57,832 bases of DNA. It comes from Tabrizicola oligotrophica (GTDB lineage: Bacteria > Pseudomonadota > Alphaproteobacteria > Rhodobacterales > Rhodobacteraceae). Each line of letters opens with the position of its first letter. Positions within the stretch are counted from its first letter, which is position 1. Location: positions 1-57,832 of the forward strand of contig NZ_JAAIVJ010000015.1 in the NCBI RefSeq assembly GCF_011008935.1, read 5' to 3'. Below the pieces are notes generated by a model that saw only the letters and a program-made list of their open reading frames with translations, was not told the DNA's origin and ran no database searches. Shown one piece after another: positions 19,418 to 28,369 of the stretch. Both the position numbers and the translations under genes were made by a program.

Positions 19418-20856
19418 TACGCCTCTCCCTGTGTCGACGCGGCTGGTTGCCCCAACTTGCGCAGGGCGTCAACCACCAGCGATACCTTGATGCCCTTTGA
19501 GCCCTTGACCAGCACGATGTCACCGGCATCGGCCAGCGTGCGGGCGCGCGGCAGAAGCTCGGCGGCGGTTTCCACCCAGTCGCCGCGCTGGTGGCGCGGC
19601 AGCGCGGCATGCAGCGCCCGCATCCGCGGCCCGACGCAATGGATCACGTCGATGGCGGCAAGGCCGGGGGTTTCGGCGATGGCGGCGTGCAGGTCGATTT
19701 CGGTCCGGCCCAGTTCCAGCATGTCGCCGAGGATGGCGATGCGGCGGCCCTTGGCGCGGGCGCCGACGCCATCGCGCGGCGTAGCCACGATCAGCACTTC
19801 CAGACTGGCCCGCATCGAGGCCGGATTGGCGTTGAAGGCGTCGTCGATGAGGTCGAAGGCGGTTTCTTCGACCACGTCCAGCACGATCCGCTCGCGCGTG
19901 CCGCGACCGGCGGGCGGGTGCCAGCGACCAAGGTCGGTGGCGGCGATCACCGGATCAAGGCCGAGCGCATCGGCGACGGCCAGCGCGCCCAATCCGTTCA
20001 GCGCAAAATGGCGGCCGGGGGAGAGTACCTTGTAAAGCAGGGGCATTCCGCCGCGGGTCGCCTGCACCACAGTGGTGGTGTCGCCGATCTGGATCCCGGT
20101 CAGCCGGTAGTCGGCAGTCTCGGTCTCGCCGAAGGTCCGCAGCGCCGCGCCGGTGCTTTCGGCCTTGGCGAACAGGATCGGGCTGACCGGCAGGCCCGCG
20201 GGCAGCACGGCGGTACCACCGGGCTCCAGCCCGTCAAGGATGGCGGCCTTTTCATGGGCGATGCCTTCGAGATTGCGGAACGCCTCGAGATGGGCCGGGG
20301 CGACGGTGGTGATCATCACCACATGCGGCCGCGCCAGCCGGGCCAGCGGGGCAATCTCGCCGGGGTGGTTCATGCCGATCTCGATCACCGCGAAATCGGC
20401 GTCCTGCGGCAGCCGCGCCAGCGTCAAGGGCACGCCCCAATGGTTGTTGTAGCTGGCCTCGGCGGCATGGACGCGGCCCTGCCCGCCCAGCACCACCCGC
20501 AGCATTTCCTTGGTCGAGGTCTTGCCGACCGAACCGGTGACGCCCACGACCTTGGCCCCCGCCCGCGCCCGTGCGGCGCGGCCCATATCCTCAAGCGCCG
20601 TCAGCACGTCGCCCACGACGAGAAGCGGCGCACCTGCGGCGAGGCCCTCGGGGATGCGGCTGACCAGCGCGGCGGCAGCGCCCTTTGCCAGCGCGGCGGC
20701 AACAAAATCATGGCCGTCGCGCACATCCTTCAATGCCACGAACAGATCGCCGGCCTTCAGCGTACGGGTGTCGATCGACACGCCGGTCGCCTGCCAGTCG
20801 GCGGTGCTGCGCCCGCCGGTGGCGGCAACGGCGGCGGCAGAGGTCCAGAGCGCCAT
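19417..20856 (-). CDS. murF: UDP-N-acetylmuramoyl-tripeptide-D-alanyl-D-alanine ligase
   Basis: A 479-residue Mur ligase. The ATP-binding loop [12 protein letters not shown] (about residue 110), [10 protein letters not shown] and [10 protein letters not shown] are typical of MurF. It adds D-Ala-D-Ala to complete the UDP-MurNAc pentapeptide. The start overlaps the murE stop by 1 nt and the stop overlaps the mraY start by 1 nt, so this is a continuous translationally coupled run. Confidence 0.96.
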   Translation of the reverse strand: MALWTSAAAVAATGGRSTADWQATGVSIDTRTLKAGDLFVALKDVRDGHDFVAAALAKGAAAALVSRIPEGLAAGAPLLVVGDVLTALEDMGRAARARAGAKVVGVTGSVGKTSTKEMLRVVLGGQGRVHAAEASYNNHWGVPLTLARLPQDADFAVIEIGMNHPGEIAPLARLARPHVVMITTVAPAHLEAFRNLEGIAHEKAAILDGLEPGGTAVLPAGLPVSPILFAKAESTGAALRTFGETETADYRLTGIQIGDTTTVVQATRGGMPLLYKVLSPGRHFALNGLGALAVADALGLDPVIAATDLGRWHPPAGRGTRERIVLDVVEETAFDLIDDAFNANPASMRASLEVLIVATPRDGVGARAKGRRIAILGDMLELGRTEIDLHAAIAETPGLAAIDVIHCVGPRMRALHAALPRHQRGDWVETAAELLPRARTLADAGDIVLVKGSKGIKVSLVVDALRKLGQPAASTQGEA

Positions 20857-22355
20857 CAGATCACCCCATCCAGGGCGGCAACCGCGATGCTGGCCTGTTC
20901 CACGTCGTCAAAGGGGTAGACCTGCCCCTGAATGGTCTGGCCGGTCTCATGCCCTTTGCCGGCAATCAGCAACGCATCGCCCGGACCGAGTGCGTCGACC
21001 CCCAGCAGGATCGCCTCGGCGCGGTCGCCCACCTCATTGGCGTCGGGACAGGCTGCAAGGACGGCGGCGCGGATGGTTGCGGGCTCTTCCGAGCGCGGGT
21101 TGTCGTCGGTGACATAAAGCACATCGGCATGGGCGCGGGCCGCAGCCCCCATCAGCGGGCGCTTGGTGGTGTCGCGGTCGCCGCCGGCGCCAAAGACGAT
21201 GACGATCCGGCCCATGACATGCGGGCGCAGCGCCTTCAGCGCGGTTTCGATGGCGTCGGGCGTATGGGCGTAATCGACATAGACCGCCGCGCCGTTCTTG
21301 CGCGTGGCGGCAAGCTGCATCCGGCCCCGAACGCCGGTAAGTTGCGGCAAGACGGCGAAGACATCGCGCGGGGCCGCGCCGGCGGCAATCGCCAGCCCGG
21401 CGGCGACCAGCACGTTTTCGGCCTGAAAGCCGCCGACGAGATTGAGGTGCAGCTGGAACGGCTCGCCCTTCCAGTCAAAGCGCAGGTCCTGGCCCGTGGC
21501 GTCATAGCGCTGGCCGGTGATGCGCAGATCCGCCAGCGGGTCGCGGCCGATGGCGAGGGTTTTCAGCCCGCGTTCTTCGGCCAGCGCCAGCATTTCGGCC
21601 CCGCCGGCGCCGTTGAGGTTCACCACCGCCGTGCCATCCTCGGGCAGGAGCCGGGTGAAGAGGGCGGCCTTGGCGTCGGCATAGGCCTCCATCGTGTGAT
21701 GATAGTCGAGATGGTCCTGCGTCAGGTTGGTGAAGCCCGCCGCCTTCAGCCGCACCCCGTCAAGCCGGCGCTGGTCAAGCCCGTGGCTTGAGGCCTCCAT
21801 CGCCGCATGGGTGACGCCCGCCGCGGCGGCCTCGGCCAGCATGGCCTGCAGGGTAATCGGGTCGGGGGTGGTGTGGCTCGAGGGCGCGGCCCAGGCGCCT
21901 TCGACGCCGGTGGTGCCGATGTTGATCGCGGCATGGCCAAGCGCCATCCAGATCTGCCGGGTGAAGGTGGCCACGGATGTCTTGCCGTTGGTGCCGGTGA
22001 CGGCGACCATGGTGGCGGGCTGCGCGCCGAACCACAGTGCCGCGGCATAGGCCAGCGCCTCGCGCGGATCGCCGGCGACGATCAGCGCGGCGGAACTGCC
22101 CTCCAGCGCCTCGGCGGCCAGTTTCGCGCCCTCGGCATCGGTCAGGATGGCGGCGGCCCCCATGCGCAGCGCCGGGCCGATGAACTCGGCGCCATGCCAG
22201 CGTGCCCCGGGAAGGGCGGCGAAAAGCATGCCGTCCTTCACCGCGCGGCTGTCGACGGTCAGGCCGGAGATGCGCGGGTCACGCCCGGAACGGGCGGTCA
22301 GACCCAGTTCGGAAAGATGTTTGCCTGCCGCCGTGCCCGATCCCGCGCCCGCCAT
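20856..22355 (-). CDS. murE: UDP-N-acetylmuramoyl-L-alanyl-D-glutamate-2,6-diaminopimelate ligase
   Basis: A 499-residue Mur ligase with ATP motif VTGTNGKTSVATF, DSRAVKDGMLF near the N-terminus, and DDNPRSEEP, the signature of the diaminopimelate-adding MurE of Gram-negatives. It adds meso-diaminopimelate to the stem peptide. It follows ftsI by 14 nt and overlaps murF by 1 nt. Confidence 0.96.
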   Translation of the reverse strand: MAGAGSGTAAGKHLSELGLTARSGRDPRISGLTVDSRAVKDGMLFAALPGARWHGAEFIGPALRMGAAAILTDAEGAKLAAEALEGSSAALIVAGDPREALAYAAALWFGAQPATMVAVTGTNGKTSVATFTRQIWMALGHAAINIGTTGVEGAWAAPSSHTTPDPITLQAMLAEAAAAGVTHAAMEASSHGLDQRRLDGVRLKAAGFTNLTQDHLDYHHTMEAYADAKAALFTRLLPEDGTAVVNLNGAGGAEMLALAEERGLKTLAIGRDPLADLRITGQRYDATGQDLRFDWKGEPFQLHLNLVGGFQAENVLVAAGLAIAAGAAPRDVFAVLPQLTGVRGRMQLAATRKNGAAVYVDYAHTPDAIETALKALRPHVMGRIVIVFGAGGDRDTTKRPLMGAAARAHADVLYVTDDNPRSEEPATIRAAVLAACPDANEVGDRAEAILLGVDALGPGDALLIAGKGHETGQTIQGQVYPFDDVEQASIAVAALDGVI

Positions 22356-22369
22356 GGTGCCCTCTGGTT

Positions 22370-24160
22370 CTATTGCTTGACGGCAGTTAGCCCATCAAGC
22401 GGCTGGGGTGCAATGGCCGGGCGCAGGCCCAGAAGCGGCGCGGTGCGGCGCACGATCTCGGCCGCGACCGGGACCGAGGTCCAGCCGGCGGTGCGGCGAA
22501 CCTCGGGGCCGGTGCGGTCCACCGGCTCGTCAAGGGTCACGATCAGGACGTATTTCGGCGCCTCGGCGGGAAAGACCGAGGCGAAGGTGTTGACCACCTT
22601 GTCGTCATAATAGCCGCCGCCGCGTTTCGGCTTGTCGGCGGTGCCGGTTTTGCCGGCAATGGCGTATTCATCCATCTTCGCCATCGAGGCCGTGCCATCC
22701 GTCACCACCCGGCGCAGCATCATCACCGCATCCGCCGCCACCTGCTGCGAGACCACGCGCGGCCCAGCCATCGGCGCGGCGCGGTGCAGAAGCGTCGGCG
22801 TCACCTTGGTGCCGCCATTGGCCAGCGTGGCGTAGGCCGCGGCCAGGTTCAGCGGGCTGGAGGACATGCCATGCCCGAACGAGGCCGTCACCGTCACCAC
22901 ATCGGGCCATTTCTTCGGCACCAGCGGCCGGGCGCCGGGGGCTTCGACCAGCTCGACCGGCGAGGCGTCCAGCAGACCCAGCGATTTCAGGAACGGCTTT
23001 TGCCGCTCGCCGCCGATCATCAACGCGATATGGCCGGTGCCGATGTTCGACGACAGCTCGATCACCTCGGCCACGGTCTTGGTCGGGCCGTAGTTGTGGT
23101 TGTCGAATTCCGAAAAGCGCTTCTTGCCGACTGAAAGGCTTTGGGTGTTGATCGGCGTGTCGGGGGTCACAAGACCGAGTTCCATCGCCTGCGCGGCGGC
23201 GAAGATCTTGAAGGTGGAGCCAAGTTCGTACACGCCCTGCACTGCGCGGTTGAACAGCGGGCTGTCGCCGGGTTCGGCGTTGGGATCGGCCAGCGGGTTC
23301 GGGCGGTCGTTCGGGTCGAAGGCGGGGTAAGAGGCCAGCGCGGCAATCTCGCCCGTATGCACATCCATCAGGATCACCGCGCCGCCCTTGGCCTCGTATT
23401 GCCGGACGCCGGTTGCCAGAACCTCTTCGATGGTGGCCTGAACCGTCAGGTCCAGCGACAGTTCCAGCGGCTCGCCCGCCTGCGCCGGATCGCGCAGCCG
23501 CGCGTCCAGCGCCTTTTCGATGCCCGCCGTGCCGATCACCTCGGCGCGGTCCACCCCTTCGGCCCCGAAGGAGGCGCCGCCAAGCACATGGGCGGCCAGC
23601 TGGCCATTGGGATAAAGCCGCATCTCGCGCGGGCCGAACAAGAGGCCGGGATCGCCGATCTCATGCACCAGCTGCATCTGCTCGGGTGACATCACCTTGC
23701 GCACCCACAGGAAGCTGCGGCCATCGGTGAAGCGGCGCTCCAGCGTGGCTGCATCAAGCTCGGGGAAGATCGCCGCCAGCTCGCGCGCAACGCGGGCCGG
23801 GTCGATCAGGTCCTTGGTCTGCACATAAAGCGCGTGCGTCAGCATGTTGGTGGCCAGCACCCGGCCGTTGCGGTCGACGATATCGGCCCGGCCCTGCGCG
23901 ATGTTGACCCCAGTGCCCGCCGTGCGCGGCTCCATCGGTTCGGACGCGGCCAGCATGCCCATGCGGGCGCCAACCACGGTGAAGGCCGAGAAGAAGCACA
24001 TGCACAGGAACAAAAGCCGCAACTGCGCCCGGCCCCGCGCGCGGTCGCGGATGACCTCGTGGCGCTGGCGCAGGTTCTCGCGCTCGATCGCGTCGGGGTT
24101 CGCTCCGGTGGCGCGGGCGTGCAGGATGCGGGCAAGCGGGCGAAGCGGCGTGCGGATCAT
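22370..24160 (-). CDS. ftsI: Septal peptidoglycan transpeptidase (class B PBP, PBP3)
   Basis: A 596-residue class B penicillin-binding protein. One membrane anchor lies at about residues 46-66. The catalytic motifs are STFK (active serine), SSN and KTGT in the C-terminal transpeptidase domain. It crosslinks septal peptidoglycan in the periplasm and partners with FtsW. It overlaps the ftsL stop by 4 nt, as is usual for this pair. Confidence 0.96.
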   Translation of the reverse strand: MIRTPLRPLARILHARATGANPDAIERENLRQRHEVIRDRARGRAQLRLLFLCMCFFSAFTVVGARMGMLAASEPMEPRTAGTGVNIAQGRADIVDRNGRVLATNMLTHALYVQTKDLIDPARVARELAAIFPELDAATLERRFTDGRSFLWVRKVMSPEQMQLVHEIGDPGLLFGPREMRLYPNGQLAAHVLGGASFGAEGVDRAEVIGTAGIEKALDARLRDPAQAGEPLELSLDLTVQATIEEVLATGVRQYEAKGGAVILMDVHTGEIAALASYPAFDPNDRPNPLADPNAEPGDSPLFNRAVQGVYELGSTFKIFAAAQAMELGLVTPDTPINTQSLSVGKKRFSEFDNHNYGPTKTVAEVIELSSNIGTGHIALMIGGERQKPFLKSLGLLDASPVELVEAPGARPLVPKKWPDVVTVTASFGHGMSSSPLNLAAAYATLANGGTKVTPTLLHRAAPMAGPRVVSQQVAADAVMMLRRVVTDGTASMAKMDEYAIAGKTGTADKPKRGGGYYDDKVVNTFASVFPAEAPKYVLIVTLDEPVDRTGPEVRRTAGWTSVPVAAEIVRRTAPLLGLRPAIAPQPLDGLTAVKQ

Positions 24161-24552
24161 GGGGTTTGCACCTCGGGGTCGGCGTTCAGCGTGCCGGAGA
24201 CATCCACCGGCTTGCCAAGGCCCAGATTGATCGTCCCCTCCATCACCCCGTCGGCCAGCGAAGGCGGCGCGGGATAGGCGACATCGGTGGTCCGGCCGAA
24301 CTGATGCGGCTCCATCGGCATCAGGCCAAGCCGGTCAAAGTTCGCCACCACCAGATCGCGCAACCGGTCGGGGCGGTTGAGATAGGCCCATTCGGCGCGC
24401 TGGATGGCCAGCGATTCATGCAGCGAGGCAATTTCGTCCTGCAGGTTCGCCACCTCACGCAGCGCGGTCTGCGTGGTGTAATTCTCGCGGTAGGCCCAGA
24501 AGCCAAGGCCGAGAACGGCAAGGAAGGACAGCACATACAGCAGCGGGCGCAT
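24157..24552 (-). CDS. ftsL: Cell-division protein FtsL
   Basis: A 131-residue bitopic protein: a short cytoplasmic start, one membrane helix at about residues 4-20, then a predicted coiled coil (TQTALREVANLQDEIASLHE). Sequence conservation in FtsL is low, so identity rests on size, topology and its place between rsmH and ftsI. It links FtsQ/FtsB with FtsWI at the septum. The start at 24552 follows the rsmH stop by 1 nt. Confidence 0.88.
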   Translation of the reverse strand: MRPLLYVLSFLAVLGLGFWAYRENYTTQTALREVANLQDEIASLHESLAIQRAEWAYLNRPDRLRDLVVANFDRLGLMPMEPHQFGRTTDVAYPAPPSLADGVMEGTINLGLGKPVDVSGTLNADPEVQTP

Positions 24553-24553
24553 C

Positions 24554-25561
24554 TCAGCGGCGTCCTTTCTTCGGAGGGGCAAGCTGCGGCACGCCCAGAT
24601 CGGCGGGGTTAAGGCGCTTGGCCGGGGCTTCGGTGCGGATCGCCACGCGGAGTTTGGCGCTGCGGGCGCGCGGGTTGGCGGCCAGTTCCGCCTCATCCGG
24701 GCCGGTGGCGCGGCGCGTCAGCAGCGTGAAGCGTGCGGTCTGGTCGGCGCGGGCGGGCGCATAGCGGTTGGCATTGGCCTCATGGCCGCTCGCCAGTTGC
24801 AGGAAGCGCTTGACGATGCGGTCCTCAAGGCTGTGGAAGGTGACGACCGCCAGCTTGCCGCCGGGTTTCAGCGCGCGTTCCGCCGCCATCAGCCCCTCGA
24901 CCAGTTCGCTGAATTCGGCATTCACCGCGATGCGGATCGCCTGAAAGCTGCGGGTTGCCGGGTGGCTTTGGCCGGGCTTTGGACGCGGCAGGCATTTGGC
25001 CACGATTTCCGCCAGTTGCAGCGTGGTCTCAAACGGTGCGCGGCTGCGGGCCTCGACAATGGCGCGGGCGATGCGGCGCGAGGCATGCTCCTCGCCGTAA
25101 AGGTAAAGGATGTCGGCCAGCACCGCCTCGTCCGCCGTGTTCACCAGATCGGCAGCCGTCGGCCCGTCCTGCGCCATGCGCATGTCCAGCGGTCCGTCCT
25201 TCTGGAAGGAAAAGCCGCGATGGGCCTGGTCGAGCTGCATCGACGACACGCCCAGATCCAGTACGATACCGTCCAGAAGGCTGTCCGCGTAGGTATCCAG
25301 GTCCGAGAAGTTGCCCACCACCAGCCGCAGCCGGTCGCCATATTCGCCCGCCCATTCCGCCGCCATCTCCAGCGCCAGCGGGTCGCGGTCGACACCGATG
25401 ACGCAGGCCGCGCCGGCAGCCAGAAGCCCTTTTGTATAGCCCCCCGCCCCGAAGGTGCCGTCAAGCCAGAGGCCGGAAACCGGCGCCACGGCGGCGAGAA
25501 GCGGGGTCAGCAGAACCGGGATGTGCGGGGCGCGGTCTGGCAGGGCTGCGCTGTGGGACAT
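24554..25561 (-). CDS. rsmH: 16S rRNA (cytosine-1402 N4)-methyltransferase
   Basis: A 335-residue SAM methyltransferase, formerly mraW. Motifs include HIPVLL at the N-terminus, the SAM site [25 protein letters not shown] and the C-terminal [15 protein letters not shown]. It methylates 16S rRNA C1402 in the decoding centre. The ATG at 25561 lies 4 nt after mraZ; it is a standard second gene of the dcw cluster. Confidence 0.96.
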   Translation of the reverse strand: MSHSAALPDRAPHIPVLLTPLLAAVAPVSGLWLDGTFGAGGYTKGLLAAGAACVIGVDRDPLALEMAAEWAGEYGDRLRLVVGNFSDLDTYADSLLDGIVLDLGVSSMQLDQAHRGFSFQKDGPLDMRMAQDGPTAADLVNTADEAVLADILYLYGEEHASRRIARAIVEARSRAPFETTLQLAEIVAKCLPRPKPGQSHPATRSFQAIRIAVNAEFSELVEGLMAAERALKPGGKLAVVTFHSLEDRIVKRFLQLASGHEANANRYAPARADQTARFTLLTRRATGPDEAELAANPRARSAKLRVAIRTEAPAKRLNPADLGVPQLAPPKKGRR

Positions 25562-25565
25562 GGCC

Positions 25566-26078
25566 TTACCCGCCCCGCGATGCGCGCCCCACAAGGGCCA
25601 GCGGATCAATGCCGTCGTCATCGTCGTCTTCGGCCAGCTCCGCCTCATAGACCTCACGGCGATAGAGCTTGAAGCGGTTGGTGAACCCGGCAAAGGCGGC
25701 CTCGCCGCCGCCGGTCAGGTCATCACCCAGAAAGCCCATCTTCTCGCGCACCTTGGGCGGCAACACGATGCGGCCATCCGGCTCGACCTCGATCATCACC
25801 GAGCGGGAGATCAGGTCGCGTTCGGCACGGTCGCGTTCGGGGCTGCCCAGTTCCATCGCCTCGATCCGGGCCGCCAGCGCATCCGCGCCCACGCGCGAAT
25901 AGCATTCGACGAAGCGGCGGTTCTTGCCGCCATAGACCATGTAGACGCGGGCGCGCGGATTGGTTTCCGAGGTGGGATCTTCGGCTTCGAGGATGCGGCG
26001 GAAGGCGGCCGGGATGGATACCCGGGCCTTGCTGTCTACCTTCTGGTAGAACTCGCCTCTGAACGCCTCGCTCGCCAT
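25566..26078 (-). CDS. mraZ: Transcriptional regulator MraZ
   Basis: A 170-residue AbrB-fold protein with two MraZ domains ([19 protein letters not shown] and [15 protein letters not shown]). MraZ forms a ring and binds TGGG-type direct repeats upstream of its own operon; a matching repeat ladder is present at 26342-26396. It is the first gene of the dcw cluster, with AAGG 4 nt before the ATG. The acidic C-terminal tail (EDDDDDG) is a minor extension. Confidence 0.95.
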   Translation of the reverse strand: MASEAFRGEFYQKVDSKARVSIPAAFRRILEAEDPTSETNPRARVYMVYGGKNRRFVECYSRVGADALAARIEAMELGSPERDRAERDLISRSVMIEVEPDGRIVLPPKVREKMGFLGDDLTGGGEAAFAGFTNRFKLYRREVYEAELAEDDDDDGIDPLALVGRASRGG

Positions 26079-26116
26079 TGGCCTTGCGGCTCCACTCAGG
26101 GGGCGGATGCCCCGAA

Positions 26117-26158
26117 ATAGAAAAGGCGGACCGGGTTGCTGCCACTACCCGATCCGCC
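26117..26158 (-). terminator. Rho-independent terminator inside the mraZ leader
   Basis: Read on the minus strand, GGCGGA-T-CGGGT pairs with ACCCG-G-TCCGCC (arms 26147-26158 and 26125-26136, one mismatch, 10-nt loop), followed at once by TTTTC. It ends about 40 nt before the mraZ ATG. This is the architecture of a premature terminator in the 5' UTR of the dcw operon. Confidence 0.8.
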
Positions 26159-26330
26159 ACTGTCCCATCGCTGGGCGTCCTACGCGCTTGCCACCTGGGG
26201 GAGATGTCTGCTCGCTCGCGCGCCGGATCTCTGATGTCGTCAGACGAAGGCGGTTGCCTGTATGAGCCTGTCTTTTTCGCCTTGTTCGGGGTCTTGCGCC
26301 GCCCCTCGCGTTTTGTTGACCGTCTCGTCT
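26118..26330 (-). ncRNA. upsM: UpsM-like leader sRNA upstream of mraZ
   Basis: In Rhodobacter sphaeroides the dcw cluster has a 268-nt 5' UTR with a Rho-independent terminator; termination releases the abundant sRNA UpsM (about 206 nt), cleaved by RNase E under stress. Here the same layout is seen: no coding gene for about 600 bp upstream of mraZ, and an intrinsic terminator 40 nt before the ATG. The 3' end is set by the T-tract; the 5' end given is an estimate from the R. sphaeroides size, and a start near 26346 would also fit. Sequence homology to UpsM itself was not tested. Confidence 0.65.
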
Positions 26331-26341
26331 TTCGATACACA

Positions 26342-26396
26342 AGGGATGCCATGGGATTGCATGGGAAGCAATGGAAAAGTTTGGGAAAAGCTGGGC
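26342..26396. promoter_or_regulatory. MraZ box: TGGGA-type repeats with exact 10-bp period
   Basis: On the plus strand TGGG occurs at 26352, 26362, 26382 and 26392, with TGGA at 26372 and AGGGA at 26342: six units in register every 10 bp. MraZ is known to bind TGGGN direct repeats separated by 5 nt. The ladder ends 265-320 nt before mraZ, where the dcw promoter should lie if the leader is as long as in R. sphaeroides, so MraZ binding would cover it. Confidence 0.75.
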
Positions 26397-26689
26397 AGAT
26401 CTTGTGTCGAAGGCGCGTGAACCTCAGGGCTTTGTGGTACGAGCAAACGGGCCGATGCAATGGCTAGAGATCAAGTCGCGGTAAGCATCTAGATATAGTG
26501 TAGCCATGCGCCACGCTGACTCCCCCCATCAATTCCCATATTTTTCGCACCAGCGCTGGGCCATGAGAAACAAAGGCGGAACATTTCTGTGAAAACCGCG
26601 GATGAAACCGACCGAATGCCAAAGCCCGCCCCCGGAAAGCGGTCCTTTCCCGTGATTTCCCATGGAAGTGATTCGCGGGCTGCCCCGGT
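26397..26689. other. Intergenic region between dcw promoter and tetR
   Basis: This stretch separates the MraZ box from the end of the tetR-type gene, which reads leftward towards the dcw promoter. I find no gene with a ribosome site and no T-tract hairpin to stop tetR transcription. It is visibly more AT-rich than the flanking genes (for example around 26471-26600), as expected for a promoter-upstream region. Confidence 0.45.
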
Positions 26690-27313
26690 CTAGCGCCCGA
26701 ACAGCAGCCGCAGATAGCGCTCCAGATGGTCCAGCGCCTCGCGCGCCGGGCGCGCGTCGTTCTCGGCCTTGGCAAGGATGATGCCGCCCTGCACCGCGAC
26801 CTGGAACTGCCGGGCAAGGCTTTCCGCCGTCACGCCCGGCACCGGATGGGCGGCCAGCGCCGCCTCCAGATGGGCGCGGACATGCCCGGCGCCGGAGGCA
26901 AGACTGTTGCGCGCCGCCTCGCGCATCGCGGCAGAGGTGTCGAACACCTCTTGCACCGTAGTGCCGGCAACGCAGGTGAACTCGGGCAACGGCATGGACA
27001 AGAGCGTACGGCGCAGCTCGATATAGGCGATCAGCCGGTCAAAGGGATCGGCCGCGGCGTTGTAGGGATGGGCGGCGAACATCGCGCCGGTGGTTTCGGT
27101 CCAGTCCTCGATCAAGGCGACGCCAAGACCCTCCTTGCTGGCGAAGTGGTGAAAGAAGGCGCCCTTCGTCACCCCGGCGGCAGCGCAAAGCTCATCGACC
27201 GAGGTCGCGGCAAAACCCTTGCGGCGCACGAGGTCACGCGCGGCCGCGATCAGCCGCGCCCGCGCCGACCCCCGCGGCGCGCGCCTTGTTGCCTGAGACT
27301 GGCCGTCTTTCAC
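26690..27313 (-). CDS. TetR/AcrR-family transcriptional regulator
   Basis: A 207-residue TetR protein starting at GTG 27313. The N-terminal helix-turn-helix is clear: ARLIAAARDLVRRKGFAATS, then VTKGAFFHHFASKEGL (residues about 18-66). The C-terminal ligand domain is unassigned. The GTG overlaps the stop of the upstream VOC gene by 4 nt, so repressor and VOC proteins are cotranscribed and coupled. An 18-bp TetR-type operator lies upstream of the first gene of the unit (28297-28314), consistent with autoregulation. Confidence 0.85.
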   Translation of the reverse strand: MKDGQSQATRRAPRGSARARLIAAARDLVRRKGFAATSVDELCAAAGVTKGAFFHHFASKEGLGVALIEDWTETTGAMFAAHPYNAAADPFDRLIAYIELRRTLLSMPLPEFTCVAGTTVQEVFDTSAAMREAARNSLASGAGHVRAHLEAALAAHPVPGVTAESLARQFQVAVQGGIILAKAENDARPAREALDHLERYLRLLFGR

Positions 27314-27786
27314 GCCCCCGCCTTTCCTTCCGCCGTTTCCCACAGCGCCGGATCGGGGGTCAGCACCGCCCATTTCAGGCCGAAAGGATCCGCCAGCAGA
27401 CCCCAGGTGTCGCCCCAGAACTGCCGCTCATAGGGGGCGAGGATGGTGCAGCCGGCGTTGACGGCACGGTCCCACCACGCCTGCCCGTCGGGCACCACAA
27501 GTTGCAGATGGCCGCGCGGCAGGGGCGCACCGCCGGCCTGCGCACCGGACATGTCGTCATAGTCGGTCAGCATCAGCGCCCCTCCATTGATGGCCAGCTG
27601 CATGTGCATGAACTGCCCGGGGGCGTTTTCCATCGGCATCGAGCCGATGTCGCGGGCAGCAAAGGCGCGGGTGTAGAAATCACGCGCCTCTCCGCATTTG
27701 CCGGACAGGCCGAGATAAGGGATGACGCCCTGCATCAGCCGGTCGTCGGGGCGATAGCGCTGCTCGGCGGGGATGTCGTTCGGCAT
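27310..27786 (-). CDS. VOC (glyoxalase/PhnB-like) family protein
   Basis: A 158-residue VOC protein starting at the ATG at 27786 (MPNDIPAEQRY). The fold signature is PYLGLSGKCGEARDFYTRAFAA near the start and WGDTWGLLADPFGLKWAV near the end, typical of PhnB/YdcE-like proteins annotated as 3-demethylubiquinone methyltransferase-like. Such proteins are mostly of unknown activity; some bind or modify toxic small molecules. It is the middle gene of VOC-VOC-tetR and overlaps tetR by 4 nt. Confidence 0.8.
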   Translation of the reverse strand: MPNDIPAEQRYRPDDRLMQGVIPYLGLSGKCGEARDFYTRAFAARDIGSMPMENAPGQFMHMQLAINGGALMLTDYDDMSGAQAGGAPLPRGHLQLVVPDGQAWWDRAVNAGCTILAPYERQFWGDTWGLLADPFGLKWAVLTPDPALWETAEGKAGA

Positions 27787-27799
27787 GGGAACCTCCGGT

Positions 27800-28270
27800 T
27801 CAGATCGCGGCCCTGATGGCGGCGAGATCAAGTTTGCGCATGGTCATCATGGCGGCCATGGCACGGCGCGACACCACAGGGTCCGGGTTCATCGTCAGCT
27901 GCATCACCCCGTCGGGCACGATCTGCCACGACAGGCCAAAGCGGTCTTTCAGCCAGCCGCACTGGCTTTCGGCGCCCCCGTCCACCGTGAAGGCCGCCCA
28001 AAGCCGGTCGGCCTCGGCCTGATCGGGCGTCACCACCATGATCGAGACACATTCGGTCTGCGGAAAATACGGGCCGGCGTCGAGGATCTGATAGGGCACG
28101 CCGTTCAGGGTAAAGTCGATCACGTCGAAATGGTGGGTGCCATCGGGGCCGCCCTCGTCGCTGGCAAAGGTGCTGTCGATGCGGGAGTTGGGGATCAGGC
28201 CGCAATAGAAGCGCGCCGCCTCCCGGCCCCGGCCGTTGAACCACAAGACAGTGCGAATGGGATGGGTCAT
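27800..28270 (-). CDS. VOC (PhnB-like) family protein, second type
   Basis: A 156-residue VOC protein starting at the ATG at 28270 (MTHPIRTVLWFNGRG). Conserved features of the PhnB-like subfamily are EAARFYCGLIPNS, ADRLWAAFTVDGGAESQCGW and KDRFGLSWQIVP. It precedes the other VOC gene by 13 nt and is the first gene after the TetR-type operator, so the three-gene unit is probably induced by a compound sensed by the TetR protein. The ligand is unknown. Confidence 0.82.
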   Translation of the reverse strand: MTHPIRTVLWFNGRGREAARFYCGLIPNSRIDSTFASDEGGPDGTHHFDVIDFTLNGVPYQILDAGPYFPQTECVSIMVVTPDQAEADRLWAAFTVDGGAESQCGWLKDRFGLSWQIVPDGVMQLTMNPDPVVSRRAMAAMMTMRKLDLAAIRAAI

Positions 28271-28296
28271 GCGATCACCTCCTGATGTCGCAAGAC

Positions 28297-28314
28297 AATA
28301 CCAACCAGTCGGTA
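28297..28314. promoter_or_regulatory. TetR-type operator
   Basis: ATACCAACCAGTCGGTAT is a near-perfect 18-bp palindrome (half-sites ATACCrAC). It lies 27 nt upstream of the first VOC gene. ATACC-type half-sites around an ACCAGTC core are typical of TetR regulators of this kind, and the TetR gene is in the operon it would control. Confidence 0.65.
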
Positions 28315-28369
28315 TGTCAATCAACCGATTCTCTTGCCCTCCGCGCAGGCGGCAAAGGACAGGAGAGGT

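Noticed and set aside
26464-26817. A 117-codon minus-strand frame downstream of tetR
   Set aside because: It overlaps the end of tetR in another frame, lacks a ribosome site and has no recognisable sequence; the region is better seen as dcw promoter-upstream DNA.
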